From: Dendrophyllia cribrosa
Lineage: Eukaryota; Cnidaria; Anthozoa; Scleractinia; Dendrophylliidae
NCBI GenBank assembly: GCA_024195265.1
Contig: JAJLRJ010000011.1
Location: forward strand, 2,454,366 to 2,518,365
Length of the DNA stretch: 64,000 nt
Direction: 5' to 3'
Below, one piece after another: positions 1 to 11,369 of this stretch. How positions within the stretch are numbered: position 1 is the stretch's first letter; each line of letters starts with the position of its first letter. The position numbers and the translations under genes are program-made. The notes under the pieces were generated by a model. The model saw only the letters and a program-made list of their open reading frames with translations. It did no database searches and was not told the origin of the DNA.

Positions 1-960
1 CATTTCACAAGTTTAAAGTAGTTTGTGATGTGGTGTCTATCAAAAGCTATCAAGAAAGACAATAATGTGTTTGTCGCACCACACAACAATCATATTTATT
101 GGTGATTATTCTCTTGTAATGTCCACTATTAGGACTGAGTGTGATCAAAACTAAACTGCAGCTGGAGACTAACTTTTCAGGTTACTAGCCTAGTGACTTG
201 TGACAGGTTTGAATTCTTTAGCCAAAATAAATTTTTACTAGCTTGAATTGTACAGGGGGTGGGGACAATAACATGTATCATACTAATTAAGAAAAAATCT
301 ACGATATTGAAAACACAACTTGATCAGTTTTACTAACACCTTATGAACCTCCTAACGTATGGAGAAACACTGAGAAGATAAGACTAAAACCTTATGAATG
401 TACTAATGTACAGAAAAATGTTGAGTTATCTGTTTATGGTCTATATTTCAGTTTTTGTTCTCAATTTGCTTTTGCCATTCATCGGAAATAATTTTTAGTT
501 TGGTTCTGTCTGGTACTTTACGATTCTCACTAGCCCAAATGGCTATAATTAAAGCAAAAATCCACTAGCCACAACTAAATTTTTACCAGACTTTGGCTAG
601 TTGGCTACCATAAGTCTAGAGCCCTGTAAATATTAGGTTTCATAGATTGTGGTGGACTTGGACTTAGTGGTTGTATAACTGCTATTTTAGATTTGACACA
701 TGAATAAAGGTTGTTGTTGTTTCCATTCTATCCCATTGCCTGGTAATTTACAACTGAGGTTTTGTTAGTTATCATTCATGGTGTTAATTTATTACTGATT
801 TATGTTAAGCCTGGGCTTACAAGGTAAATTAAAGATAAAATAAGCATTGTTTAGTGGTATTCGTCAAAACTAAGCTGCTGTTGTTGCAAAGGAGAGGCTG
901 GATATATAAATGCAGAAGCAAATTGTGAAGTGAAAACAAAAAAATATTTTTTGTATTTTA
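1..960. other. No gene recognised, window start to first fold-back repeat
   Basis: AT-rich sequence with no convincing exon, RNA gene or repeat boundary on either strand. It lies downstream of the minus-strand zinc-finger gene and could include distal 3' sequence of that gene, but nothing here proves it. Confidence 0.5.
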
Positions 961-967
961 TTACGTT

Positions 968-1135
968 ATGTTGTTGTTCTAATTTTTCTTTGGTTTGAAA
1001 TTTTAAACCAGTTTGACTTTTTTATTTTCCTTGTCTCAGATTCATTTCTTAAAATAAGAGACGAAGGAAAACAAACATCAAACTGGTTTCAACATTTTTA
1101 AACCAAAGACAAATTTGAACCACAACATATATTTA
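968..1135. repeat. Fold-back MITE-like repeat, copy 1
   Basis: The outer parts are approximate inverted copies: TTTAAACCAGTTTGA at about 1002 faces TCAAACTGGTTTCAA at about 1078, and the ends read TGTTGTTC and GAACCACAACA. A related copy lies at 3407-3545, so this is a family, not a chance palindrome. Confidence 0.6.
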
Positions 1136-3168
1136 GTTCATTGTTTATTTTTTTTAAGTTTTTGTGAATTGTGCACATAACTTAAACCAGATTTTCACAC
1201 TTTCCTTTTATAAAGTATTGCTTAGTAGAAGACCACGTTATTTTGTTGTTATAAAAAAAGAATGGTGGAATGTTTTAGTTATATGTATAGTCTTCAACAG
1301 CTGTAAATGAAACCAATCTTATGTTAATTTTGTATTTAACTATAAAGAGGTTTTTTTTTTACTTGAAGAAGTTTGCAATAATTAACACATTATTTTGGAC
1401 AATGCATAGGAAAGGATAGTCAATGTAAGGATCTTTCAATATTACTGAAGGTTCTCATTAAAAAAGAACATTTTATTGTTGCAATGCAGTGTTACCAGTG
1501 CTTCTCTAAATAGATGACTTAATGCAAACATCAATGAATGGGTTATCATGCAAAGGACTAGAACTCATTAAAAGGATTTATCAGATTTGAGTTTAGATAG
1601 ATAAACACCAACCAATTTTGCACCATATTTTTATAACAAGCAGTAATCCAGATTATGGAGACACGTTCGAAGGAATTTCCGGCGGAAATGAGCCCCTGAA
1701 AAAAAAACAATAGGGGCGGCCATTTGGAAGACCGTCTACCAAAAAATCTCAGATTTTACTGCATGTAAACCACAGGACAACCAACACGAAATTAGGATTG
1801 CGTTCTTCGAACGCGACAAGCACCTTGATTATGAACATGCAGTTTCCTTGAATAATATTACATTAATAACTGTTCTGGAGGCGCTGTGACAGTAATGGTT
1901 CACATGTTGGACTTTAGATTTGAATGTCAGTGCCGGGTTAGAAAAGAAACTTTGTCAGCTCCACATTGTCTCTCTCTGTACCCAGGCTATAAGTGGGTAC
2001 CGGTGATAAAATACTGGGGTGGACTAGGATCCCATCTGGGATGAGCTTGTTCCTTCATGCTACAGAAACTGGATTTAACTCCAGTCTTTTGGGTCACCTG
2101 ACTGTGACTTTACCTTTTTTACATTTACTGTTATATAAGCATGACTTATTAAAGAAATTATGGACGTTCGCACGAAAATATTCTAACATCTTTTTTTGTA
2201 AAACTTTTAATACAGCTAGGTTATGAGTTATTTGTGTCAGAAATGCAAAAAAAAATGGGGGTCACTGACTTGGTTTCCGAGATAAGTTATCTGAAAGGCG
2301 ACCCTAATTTTGAAAAATTGGTCTTCCTTACTGGATATGACCCCAATGTCTGTAATTCTAAACATATTGCAAATGAATCCCTAAATGCAACTTTCTTTCC
2401 CAAATTTTATGCGAGTAGGTCTGTTAAGCAAATTCATTCAACTGGTGACGTCCCTGAAAGGAAATCTAATCTTTAAATGACAGCATTTGCAAACCCTGAC
2501 AGCCACAAGTTGGCAGGATTTGATGTCGCGTGGGTAGAAAAATGAAAAAAAAAACTTTCTACATTTATTTTTTGTTCATTTTTTCACAATCTGTTGAGAA
2601 TTGACAAATAAAATTGTCTACCAAAAATAAATTGGGGGTCACTGACCATCCACGCGAGGTAAATGAAAGCAAATTTAACGCAATGGCTACCAGCCCTTTG
2701 TGTGCTTAGATGTCTTCATTTGAGCGCACGCTCGTACATGAGCGTGAACGTCCTCAAGTTACATGTACCTTTGTTCATAATTTCTGTATTAAATTTGCGA
2801 AACGGTTAAGGCCACAGCTATAAGAGTCATTTGAGAGTCATAAATAATTGCAATTTTCTCAATTGGTAATGTTACATTGAACTAACAGTATTTTGGAGTT
2901 CCAGGTAACATTATCACCGAGGTTATTATTTTTCTGATTTTGTTATGCAAGAATATGATAAAACCTAGAAGTGATTCATCCATAGAAGTGACAGGAGCAA
3001 TAACTGAACCTTTTGGGTTTCATGGTTTGGTGCCGCATGGAGTGCATTCCATAATCACCTTGTTGTTCCCCCTAGGGAACATAAACTGAACTTTCTAAAG
3101 AAAACCAGAGTACCATAATTTTGTAAAAAAGTCAGACAACTTAAAAAAGTCATTTAAACAAAAGGCTG
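1136..3168. other. Sequence 3' of the zinc-finger gene, no gene recognised
   Basis: No exon could be supported. Short open frames exist (for example 1993-2226 and 2234-2476, plus) but resemble no family I know and have no splice context. The phrase GGGGGTCACTGAC occurs at about 2257 and again at about 2635, hinting at an old local duplication. AATAAA on the minus strand (2564-2569) is a possible polyadenylation signal of the zinc-finger gene. Confidence 0.4.
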
Positions 3169-4061
3169 CTAAAAGGATGGATTTTCTCCACTGAAGTTTG
3201 GAGTGTGATTCATCGACTGTTCTGGTGGGAAAAATGGGTAGCCTTGATTATCCATATTTGCTGTGTCGCTGTTGGCTTTAACAAAGCTTGATGCAATTGG
3301 TGGTGGTTTGGACAAGACAGCACCTCCTCTTCCTCTGTTACTTTGTCCACCTCTCAAAGCTGGAAAGACAATATTTTACAGTGAAATTTTATTCTATGCG
3401 TACACTGTATGTTGTGGTTCAAATTTTTGGGGGGCTTGAAAATTTTCAAACCAATTTCATTTTTATTTTCTCAGATTCATTTCCAAGAGCACAAAAATCA
3501 CACTGGTTTGACAAATTTTCAACCCCCAAAAAAATTTAACCATAAAACACCTATATTTTTTTAACAATCAGAGTACTACAACTACAAACAGAAGAAGTCA
3601 GCAGTCAGCTAGTTCATACATGTAATTCAGACAAGATCATCATTATAAACATCACCATCACTATTATCTCCATTACTTTTCAGTCTGGAAAGTGCCAGAA
3701 CAAACTGATGACAGTATGGTACACTTAACATGTAAGATTGTGCATTTTACATACCTCCTCTACCCCTGCCCTGACCACGCCCTCTCCCTCTTCCTCTAAA
3801 CTGTCCAGCTGGGGGATGCCCATGAACTCTTCTAAGATGCTTTGGACTAGTTAAATGTTGTTCTAGCTGTTTCTGGGAGTTAAAGTTTGTGGTACAATCT
3901 TTACAGTAAAACATCATCGGGGCATCACCATCTGCTGGTAATGATGCTGCTCCTAAAACATAAACATTATTTATCAATAGCAGACAATGAAGAGAAAAGG
4001 ACTAATAAAAAAAATTGCCAATTTCCTCTGCTCACTAAGGTCTGTTTTTTTTCTCTCCTCC

Positions 4062-4093
<32 letters not shown>

Positions 4094-7000
4094 ACAATTT
4101 GCATGTCCAGCTTGGTGTATTTACAATGTTTTTTTATTGACACACATTTTAAGAAAGAGGTATACATGCATGTACATGTAAGAGACCTTGTTCCTTATTG
4201 TGCATTAATTTGTGTGTCCAGCTTGGTGTATTTTTTTTTCTTATGGCATACATTTAAAGAACAAGGTATATTGCACAACCATAGCAAAAATTAGTCAATT
4301 AATTATTTTCACAGCTTATTTTCACAGCTGCATGCAATCCTGGACATTACTCTAAATATTAGAGAGACACACACACACAAAAAACAACCTCTACCCCTGC
4401 CCTGACCACGCCCTCTCCCTCTCCATGTCCCTCTAAACTGTCCAGCTGGGGGATGAAATCTGTTAAGATGCTTTGGACTTGTTAAATGTTGTACAAGCTG
4501 ATTCTGGGAGTTAAAGTTCATGTTGCAATCTTCACAGTAAAACATCATCAGGACATCGCCATCTGCAGGTGATGATGCTGCTCCTGAAACATAAACATAT
4601 TATTTATCAACAGCAGACAATAAAAAGAGAAGGATAAACAAAAAATTGCCAATTTCAACCACTCGCTCAGGTCTGGTTTTCTCTCCCCCCATCTCACCCA
4701 AGACCAAGCAGACTCTTTTCCAGGAGAGCAGCTGATAGTTGAGCCTAATAGACGTGTCACATGCCATTACCTCTAAAGGACTGGTAAGCAAAGCAGTCAG
4801 TAGGTGGTGATTTTTGCCAGCAGCCCCCTACTTTGACAACCCTGCTGATTCCGGTTCAACTGTTTAAATCTGTTCACTTCTGTTTAATATATGAATGTAG
4901 CTGTTTACAAAATATGATAATAACTTCGCTTATATTGCTAGTGGAAAGTAATTTCACTATGAGCAATTATTATTATTTGCTAGTGGACATTAAGTTACAG
5001 TCAAAACCGGTCAAGCGTTCCTGCTAAGAATGAATTAATGAATTCATTATTGCAAATTTGATTTCATTACTCGTTTCAATAATCCGCTCTTCGAATAAAT
5101 AATGCAAAATTCAAAATAAGCCTCGATTCAAAAATCGAATTTTGATTGGATTAATGAACAAAAGGTTTAGGCTTTATATCAATCGCAAATTGATATAAAC
5201 TCGTGGTTATTTGGGAAAATTCGAGGAAGAAGTATAGCGAGAGCCATGTAATTGTTGATAGTTTTTTTGTATCTCAGAAAGCCTTCTCATACAGCGCTCC
5301 ATAAATCTGATTTTTCCAATACAAGTGTTTCATTATAACGGCAAACTATAGCCATAATAGTTACCATGCACTAATGCTTGAAAAGAGGAAAAGTTTCCCA
5401 ACAAAATGGATTATAAACCTACCTTTTCGTCACACGAGGAAGACGGAGATCTTGCCGCCATCTTTGTTGACAAGTCGCGGTCAACCTGGTGCTAAGTATT
5501 CCATATATAGCATAAACCTTTTGTTCATTAATCCAATCAAAATTCGATTTTTGAATCGAGGCCTATTTTGAATTTTGCATTATTTATTCGAAGAGCGGAT
5601 TATTGAAACGAGTAATGAAATCAAATTTGCAATAATGAATTCATTAATTCATTCTTGGCGGGAACGCTTGACCGGTTTTGACTGTAATTACCAACCAGTA
5701 AGCATACTGATCGAAACTGCAGACAATCTGGAAAAACCACAGAGAAAAAAACAATAAATAGACAATGCATGCTAAGACTATAATAGAAAAAAACAATTTT
5801 ACTACGTACTAGAAACAGAATTCTTGTGCTTTGCTCCCATTAGATGCATGTCCATTTGACTCTTGGAGTTCAATGTCACACAACAGAATTCACAGTGTAG
5901 TTCATTAGTTTCTGTATTTTCTGATGACAAAGCTGTTTCACTTGCAGTTGTACCCACTGAAAGGGCTTCCATTAATTGCCCTTGTGAAAGCGTACCAGCA
6001 GCTGCCTCTTCAGCAGAAGGTTCTGTTTGATCGTTTTCTTCTATTTTGCCAACATGACTTAAGGCTTGTAATTTGCGCTTGTGTGCCTGGCCGTTAAAAT
6101 GCTGCTCTGCCTGTGTTTTAGAGTTGAATTTTTTTAAGCAGATGACGCATGCTTGATGGACTCTGCCCTGGGGTGACCATGTGGTTTTGGCTTTGGGGAG
6201 TACTGTTGGATTACATGTAGGACTGGAGTTTAATTCAGAGCTGCTAGTATGTTGTTCAGTTGAATCCGTCATCTGAAAAAAAAAGTAGACAGAGGGAAAA
6301 TCAGCATTAGCATTCTCCTTCCAATAGGCATTCCCTTTCTAAAGAGCACCCCCATGAGTTTCCTTTTGTTTATAAGCGCCCCTTTTGTTATAAGCCCCCC
6401 ACCCCCCCCCCTGAAGATGCCATGGCAGAAAGCTATCTTATTGAAAGAAGTGAACCATTGTTAATGTTTTTACCTTTGTTCTGACTATGCGAATTGTGCA
6501 ATTTCACAAGGTTCCCATGTTGATGTCTGAGTTTCGTGCAGTACCATGTCGCAAGTTCCAAGTTTCACTGAATCTTCTTGTGGATAATTTGTCACTAATG
6601 TCACTGTTTTAACACCATGTCGCTCTTTGGAATTTACCCTGACTTTATTATTGCAAATTTGATTTCATTACCCATTTGATTGGATTAACCCTTCAACCCT
6701 CAAGAGTGCCAAAGGTAACAATTCAAGAAAGATCCCAAATTTCATTTTGTAAAATATTGAAAAACAAATGTTACCATCCAAAAGTACTGCTGAAGAGGTA
6801 TCATTTGAATGGTCACACCATAGGATTTCATCCACAGACTCAAAAGTTAGAACAAATGGTACCATGCAAAAGTACTGCCAAAGAGGTTTCATTTGAATGG
6901 TCACACCATAGGATTTCATCAACAGACTCAAAAGTTAGAATAAATGGTACCATGCAAAAGTACTGTTGAAGAGGTTTCATTTGAATGGTCACACCATAGG

Positions 7001-9159
7001 ATTTCATCCACAGACTCAAAAGTTAGAACAAATGGTACCATGCAAAAAGTACTGCCAAAGAGGTTTCATTTGAATGGTTACACAATAGGATTTCATCAAC
7101 AGACTCAAAAGTTAGAACAAATGGTACCATGCAAAAAGTACTGCCAAAGAGGTTTCATTTGAATGGTTACACCATAGGATTTCATCGACAGATTCAAAAG
7201 TTAGAACTACACTGCATGTCTCCATAACTGACTCTGGGAGTGAAAGGGTTGATGAATTGTTTTACACTGTCACTTGATTGACACTTGAGAATTTGACAGG
7301 GTTTTGATAGTTGCATATTTGCATGTAAAAGGTGACAATTGACTAACAACCCAAATTGGAATGTACTTTACTTAATTATCCTGTTAGCAGAGGTTTTTCA
7401 CCTTCTTTTTCTCCGGAGAAGTACTTTTTTCTCAGGAGTGTAATGAATAACCGGCATGAAAAGACATCTATGAAACACAAATAACAAGATGAAAAACCTT
7501 TTCTTGTAGGGTACTAACTTAATAATAAATTGAATGTCAATAATTCTTTTTTTATTCTTGACAATTGTCCATTTAAAAGTAACAATGTAACAATGAGCTG
7601 ATGTCCGATCTCATTCTCATACATGTAAGTGTATGTAAAGCACCATGAAACATTTGATTTGTGCGCTACATGAGACATCATTCATGTATGTATTTCTGTT
7701 TAACCTCATACATTAATTAATGCATGTAGTTGCTATTGGTTTTTCTTAAGGTGTTCTATTGTTTCAGCTTTTGTCTCACTTTTAAAGTGCCCATAACAAT
7801 TTTTTTATTTTCTTATCTAAATCTACAGGTCAGATAATGAACATCTGCGAAAAATTTTTTTGATTTCAGCAAAACGTGAATTTTTTATGAATATTTCAAA
7901 TCTTCCAAATCCTATTTTTTGCGGTATACCTGTCCCGCTGTTAAGAGGGCCAACGGGCTCAAATGTTCCTTAATATACGTCACAGTTCTTTTGTTTGAAG
8001 TCACAGGTTCCTTTGTTTGAAGTTATGTGTTCCTTAACCTACGTCACGGATCCTTTGTTAACCGAGAGAGACCGAGAGGAGACTAATGCAAATGGTGGAC
8101 CAAAATGGCGGCAAATTTCGAAGACTTTAAAAAATCATAAAAAATTCACGTTTTGCTGAAATCAAAAAATTTTTTCGCGGATGTTCATTACGTGACGTGT
8201 AGATTTAGATAAGAAAATAAAAAAAATCGTTATGGGAACTTTAAGAAAGGTATGCATAACAAATATATGGGGTTATACAAAAATCTTTTCTTACATATTT
8301 AACATGACATGGGCAAGAAAGTACTTTTCAAAACAGCTGTCAGACTAATTCCAATTTATATATTTCCTTTAACATCCTTATAATAAAATTGTTAAATTCT
8401 TTTAAAGTGATGAAGTGATCTCACAGAAACTTGATTCACTGTCTAACTTATTTTGCTACATTTTGTAACAAAACACATGTAGACGAAACAAGTTTATTTA
8501 ATTTTATAAACAGGGCTTTATCTTCAAACAATAAAGCTTCAAAATATCTGGCCACACACTAGAATTTAATATTAAAACAGCTCTATAAAAGAAATTCACA
8601 AAGTGTTTGAAGAAATTAAGATTTTGACATTAAACACCTGTTAACACAAAATCCTTGTTTTAAGCATTTCAAGTATATGAAACAGTAAGCTTAAGCTTGT
8701 ATAAAACAGCTGTAAAAGGATTGTGAAAAATCAAATAAATTTACTGGATTTAAGCAAAAATATAAGCTTATAGGGCCTTACCGAGCATAACATTTCTTTC
8801 TTCTTTGCATTGAGTTGATGGGATTTTCCTCCTTTGTGATGAGTAGCTTGGATTAGTGAATTGAGCTGTACTTTGCAGATCTCGCAAAAGAATTGCTGAG
8901 TTGTTTGTCGAGCCGGCTGCTTGTTTGGAATGTTGTTGTGTTGTTGAAAATCTGGTATAAATTTTCGCTTTCTTCCTGCATTAAATAACTTAGCATTGTT
9001 TTGATAACTGTTGTTATTCACAAAAGAATAGCCTGAGAAAACAGACGTTTTCGTTTCCCAAGTGGTGGCGCCGCGAAACGACGTCTGTTTTCTCAGGCTG
9101 ACAAAAGAAGAGACGTTTTGCTGTGGAAAAGTATCTTGCATAGAATGAAAGGTCGCCAT
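3169..9159 (-). CDS. JAZ/U1-type C2H2 zinc-finger protein (ZNF346/ZNF385-like)
   Basis: Coding exons: 9159-8782, 6272-5810, optional 4583-4389, 3952-3755, 3359-3169. Without the optional exon this joins to 410 codons (409 residues), and phases match at every junction. The fingers have the C-x2-C-x12-H-x5/6-H spacing with 'N-S-x-x-Q' helices typical of the JAZ/U1 class: C92/C95/H108/H114 in exon 1, two in exon 2, and one in the 3952-3755 exon ending SPKH. The C-terminal part is an RG/GRG-rich tract, common in RNA-binding proteins. In the known families these fingers bind double-stranded or structured RNA, in nucleus or nucleolus; applying that here is inference. Exon 1 has a basic GRKRK run. 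The start ATG (9159) lies in AAAATGGCGACC next to a CpG-rich stretch. Oddities: residues 21-47 come from a MITE insertion, and a finger exon is duplicated. ZNF346 versus ZNF385 orthology is not settled. Confidence 0.85.
3407..3545. repeat. Fold-back MITE-like repeat, copy 2
   Basis: Lies in the last intron of the zinc-finger gene. Ends read TGTTGTGGTTCAAATTTT and AAAATTTAACCATAAAACA, and both arms contain GAAAATTTTCAA/ACAAATTTTCAA-type blocks. It resembles the element at 968-1135, including the central TCTCAGATTCATTTC. Confidence 0.55.
4063..4083. repeat. Poly-C tract (21 nt)
   Basis: Uninterrupted C run in an intron of the minus-strand zinc-finger gene, read as poly-G in the transcript. Confidence 0.9.
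4389..4583 (-). pseudogene. Duplicate zinc-finger exon with a degraded splice donor
   Basis: The acceptor is intact (TTTCAG) and the frame is open with a complete C2H2 finger (C-x2-C, H-x5-H). The duplication edge falls at the exon's 3' end. The sister exon has donor GTATGT; this copy reads GTTGTT, then a TG-repeat and a stop. If GTTGTT were used, 195 bp would be added in frame (474-residue protein). Otherwise the exon is skipped or serves as an alternative terminal exon running to about 4309. I think it is mostly silent, but an isoform is possible. Confidence 0.6.
4998..5684. mobile_element. 687-bp fold-back MITE with about 170-bp arms, TA-flanked
   Basis: Ends are CAGTCAAAACCGGTCAAGCG and its inverse, each flanked by TA. 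The left arm (4998-5169) is an almost perfect inverse of the right arm (5515-5684), including the block that contains GAATGAATTAATGAATTC. The middle, about 345 bp, holds no transposase. TA duplication and CAGT ends fit a non-autonomous Tc1/mariner-type element. It sits in the zinc-finger gene's intron. Confidence 0.85.
6687..7250. mobile_element. MITE built around an 88-bp tandem repeat, copy 1
   Basis: Imperfect terminal inverted repeats: AACCCTTCAACCCTCAAGAG on the left, and on the right ACTCTGGGAGTGAAAGGGTT, whose complement starts AACCCTTTCACTCCCAGAGT. Inside are about five units with an 88-bp period (TCATTTGAAT at 6801, 6889, 6977), each carrying CATTTGAATGGTCACACCAT and an AAATGGTACCATGCAAAA segment. 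The sequence between left end and array (CCAAATTTCATTTTG) recurs inverted in the second copy at 16616-17093. Confidence 0.85.
7594..7690 (+). repeat. 3' fragment of the tRNA-derived SINE
   Basis: Matches the tail of the full element at 60435-60850: GCTGATGTCCGATCTCATTC, GTGTATGTAAAGC.CCATGA and TGTGCGCTA occur in the same order. The tRNA-like head is absent, so this is a 5'-truncated copy. Confidence 0.75.
7786..8240. mobile_element. TTAA-flanked MITE with long inverted arms
   Basis: TTAA at 7782-7785 and 8241-8244 flank ends AGTGCCCATAAC and GTTATGGGAACT. The arms (about 120 bp) are inverse copies, for example ATTTTCTTATCTAAATCTAC versus its complement near 8205, and TTTCAGCAAAACGTGAATTT versus its complement near 8150. 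There is no coding capacity. TTAA duplication suggests mobilisation by a piggyBac- or Kolobok-type transposase. Confidence 0.85.
9029..9100. mobile_element. 72-bp MITE inserted in a coding exon, 9-bp target duplication
   Basis: TAGCCTGAGAAAACAGACG on the left is the inverse of the right end CGTCTGTTTTCTCAGGCT. Perfect direct repeats ACAAAAGAA lie at 9020-9028 and 9101-9109. Element plus one duplicated target equals 81 bp, or 27 codons, and the zinc-finger ORF stays open through it (residues 21-47). A 9-bp duplication is seen in Mutator-like elements, among others. Confidence 0.9.
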
Positions 9160-10540
9160 TTTGAAGTCAGTTGCTTTTAGCGCGGCGCGCGCGGTTTCCG
9201 ATTCGACAAATATCCCTTTATGTCATAATCACTAAACAGTCGTAACCCACGGGCCTAATAGGTGCATCGGAAAAATTAAAGGGGCTACGTCGCAATTTTT
9301 TAAGTTACTTTAAAAAGCCAAAATCAGCTTTATATCAGCGAGCGAAAACCCAAAAATAAGGGTTGAGTTTTGTTTAACATTGCACTAACAGTAACGATAA
9401 GTGTCTTGGGCTGCAAATGGCCAGGAAGAAAATGGATTGTATCTTGAATAAGTTGGACTAATTTTCTCAAGTTTATCGCTTCTGTCTTGGAAAAATCGTT
9501 TATTTTGTCTTCGATCTAGAATTTACTTGATAACTTCCTCTTAGTGTTCTATACTGAGCATTTTGTGTATGACAAAGGAACTTAGTTTTAATTTGAGGTA
9601 GTTTAATTTGTGAAATTAATTAATTTGTGAGGCAGTGAAATCACCATGACACAGCTCCTGTAAGGCGGTTTGACACGACAAACTATTAGCAAACTTGTGT
9701 TGGTAAACTCTAATTTTGCCGAAAATGTTGGCAAGATTAGAAAGATCTAGAAACAAGTTCTATTTGTCGCCAACAATTTGCTAACTGTTGATGTCGCGTT
9801 CACACGCGTCCACTTAATTGACTTTGTCAACACGAACTGAATTTGCCATCTTTAGCTCGTCGTGTAAAGGCGCCTTAACCATTGTGCGCCGGGCCTTTCC
9901 CCACATCAGACCAGCAAACAACAACATCATTAAGAAATCAGGTCATTTTTATTTACAATGATATTGATTTCAGTGGGAATATAAATCTGAAAACAAATCG
10001 AGGAAGGCTGATTTGACCAACTATTTAACAATTAGATTATGAACTCGAGATTTCTATCCCGAATCAATTATCACTCGATAGAAATCAAAAGCGAATAATC
10101 TAATTGTTTTAGTATAAATCTACTAGACGTTCAAAGCTTAACAACAAATACTCTTCACAGACACTTCTAAAACGCGAAGAAGCGGCCGCCATTAGGCTAC
10201 TCACTCTACTCACTTTCTACAACAGAATAGATAGTATAGCAACGTAGCCAATAAAAGAACAGCATTCGTGATAGGACGCTAATAGATTTATACTACAACC
10301 TATTACAGTATGTGATAGCTATATGTTGATGTGGCACCCACAGAAGCCTTAGGTTGCTGTTCTGCCATCTTAACTACAAGTTATATTAGTACATTACAAC
10401 TTTTTAAGTTTACTTTACAAAAATACTTAGTATTATTTTTATCAGTACTTTACTGTAATAACTATTTTTAGCTAGAGTGGTTTTCATTTGACTGTGCAAA
10501 ACAATCATGTATTCGTCTCGATTTGCTCATTCAATTAGTT
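9160..10540. other. Promoter side of the zinc-finger gene and intergenic DNA
   Basis: The first 50 bases upstream of the minus-strand start are CpG-rich (GCGCGGCGCGCGCGG), a plausible promoter core. Beyond that there is no gene. A palindrome (AACAATTAGATTAT facing ATAATCTAATTGTT) spans 10026-10108. Confidence 0.5.
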
Positions 10541-10735
10541 CATTTACCTTCTCAAATACATTAATAATTCATGACGAAAATACAAAGGAAATTAATGTTT
10601 AATGAGTGTTTGGAAATCAGTTGAAACACTCCTCATTTTTGCATCCTTAATTTCTCCTTTTAAAATCATTTTGTTTGAGAAGTAATATCAAACATTCGAC
10701 ACAGTATTTCATCGGGTATCCAAAACCAGAAGTCC
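10541..10735 (+). repeat. Dispersed repeat, copy 1 (second copy at 41333-41510)
   Basis: Nearly identical to 41333-41510 in the same orientation: both contain TTAATAATTCATGACGAAAA, TTAATGTTTAATGAGTGTTT and TTGTTTGAGAAGTAATATCA. No coding capacity. Confidence 0.85.
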
Positions 10736-10829
10736 AAAAATTCGTGCATTATCTAACCCCCGTTTTACCGTTTTACAAAGTTTTACTTCAACGGTTGCGT
10801 TGGTTGCGTATTTTGTGTAAGTGTTGCAA

Positions 10830-11078
10830 GTAATTTCGTGATTGCTTTGGTTCAACATTTCTATGCCTTGTGATTGGCTAAAAAAATCTCGCGCCACTTT
10901 CTCAACCAATCAGAAGCAAACCCAAAACCAATCGTGACTTGCTCGCACGCGTTTTCCCGCGCTTGGCGCCGGCGACATGTCTTTGCTTCTGGCTCTGATT
11001 GGTTCATCGGATTGTCTGCGCCTGCTGTGATTGGCCAGAGTAATTACTTTGGTTTTGGTCTTACGATACTCATGTAAA
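10830..11078 (+). repeat. CCAAT-rich MITE family, copy 1
   Basis: Related copies lie at 12712-12975 (same strand) and 36327-36770 (opposite strand). Shared blocks include TCTCGCGCCACTTTCTCAA, AAAACCAATCGTGACT and CGCACGCGTTTTCCCGCG. This copy has about five CCAAT/ATTGG pentamers in 180 bp. Confidence 0.85.
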
Positions 11079-11104
11079 AACTGCGTTATTCAGTTATATT
11101 ATCT

Positions 11105-11247
11105 GGCCCCGGTTGTTCAAAAGGTAGATAGCGCTATCCACCGGATAAATCACTATCCAGCGGATAACAAAATGGATAACCACTGGATAGTGATTTAAGT
11201 GATTTATCCGGTGAATAGTGCTATTCACCTTTTGAGCAACCGGGGCC
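11105..11247. mobile_element. Palindromic MITE, GGCCCCGGTTG ends
   Basis: GGCCCCGGTTGTTCAAAAGG and its inverse form the ends. The interior repeats the GGATAA/TTATCC theme symmetrically. No ORF of its own. Confidence 0.85.
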
Positions 11248-11369
11248 TGATTAATAGCGCTTTTCAATGGATAAAAATAGTTCCAAATAGTCCTTAAAAA
11301 CTCAAAGGCAAAAAAAGAATAAAAAATATGCCTAAAATTGTGTAAAAGCTGCCCGGAATAGATGAGTTT

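Larger units (their letters stand above)
3755..4700 (-). repeat. Tandem duplication of a zinc-finger exon and its upstream intron
   Basis: Two copies of the same block: exon 3952-3755 with intron up to about 4060, and 4583-4389 with intron up to about 4690. Both exons start RAAS-PADGD, carry MMFYC-DC finger sequence and end in a GRGRGQGRGRG tract. The intron parts match closely (AAACAT..ATTTATCAA.AGCAGACAAT). Copies differ at scattered bases, so this is not an assembly stutter. Between them a shorter 100-bp block (TCCAGCTTGGTGTATTT) is also repeated, at 4108 and 4217. Confidence 0.85.

Noticed and set aside
2234..2476. 80-codon plus frame starting MSEMQKKMG
   Set aside because: Looks protein-like at first, but no family, splice sites or second exon could be supported.
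6668..7162. Open frames on both strands at 6668-7162 and 16823-17160
   Set aside because: Both lie in the 88-bp repeat MITE; equal openness on opposite strands marks low-stop repeat DNA.
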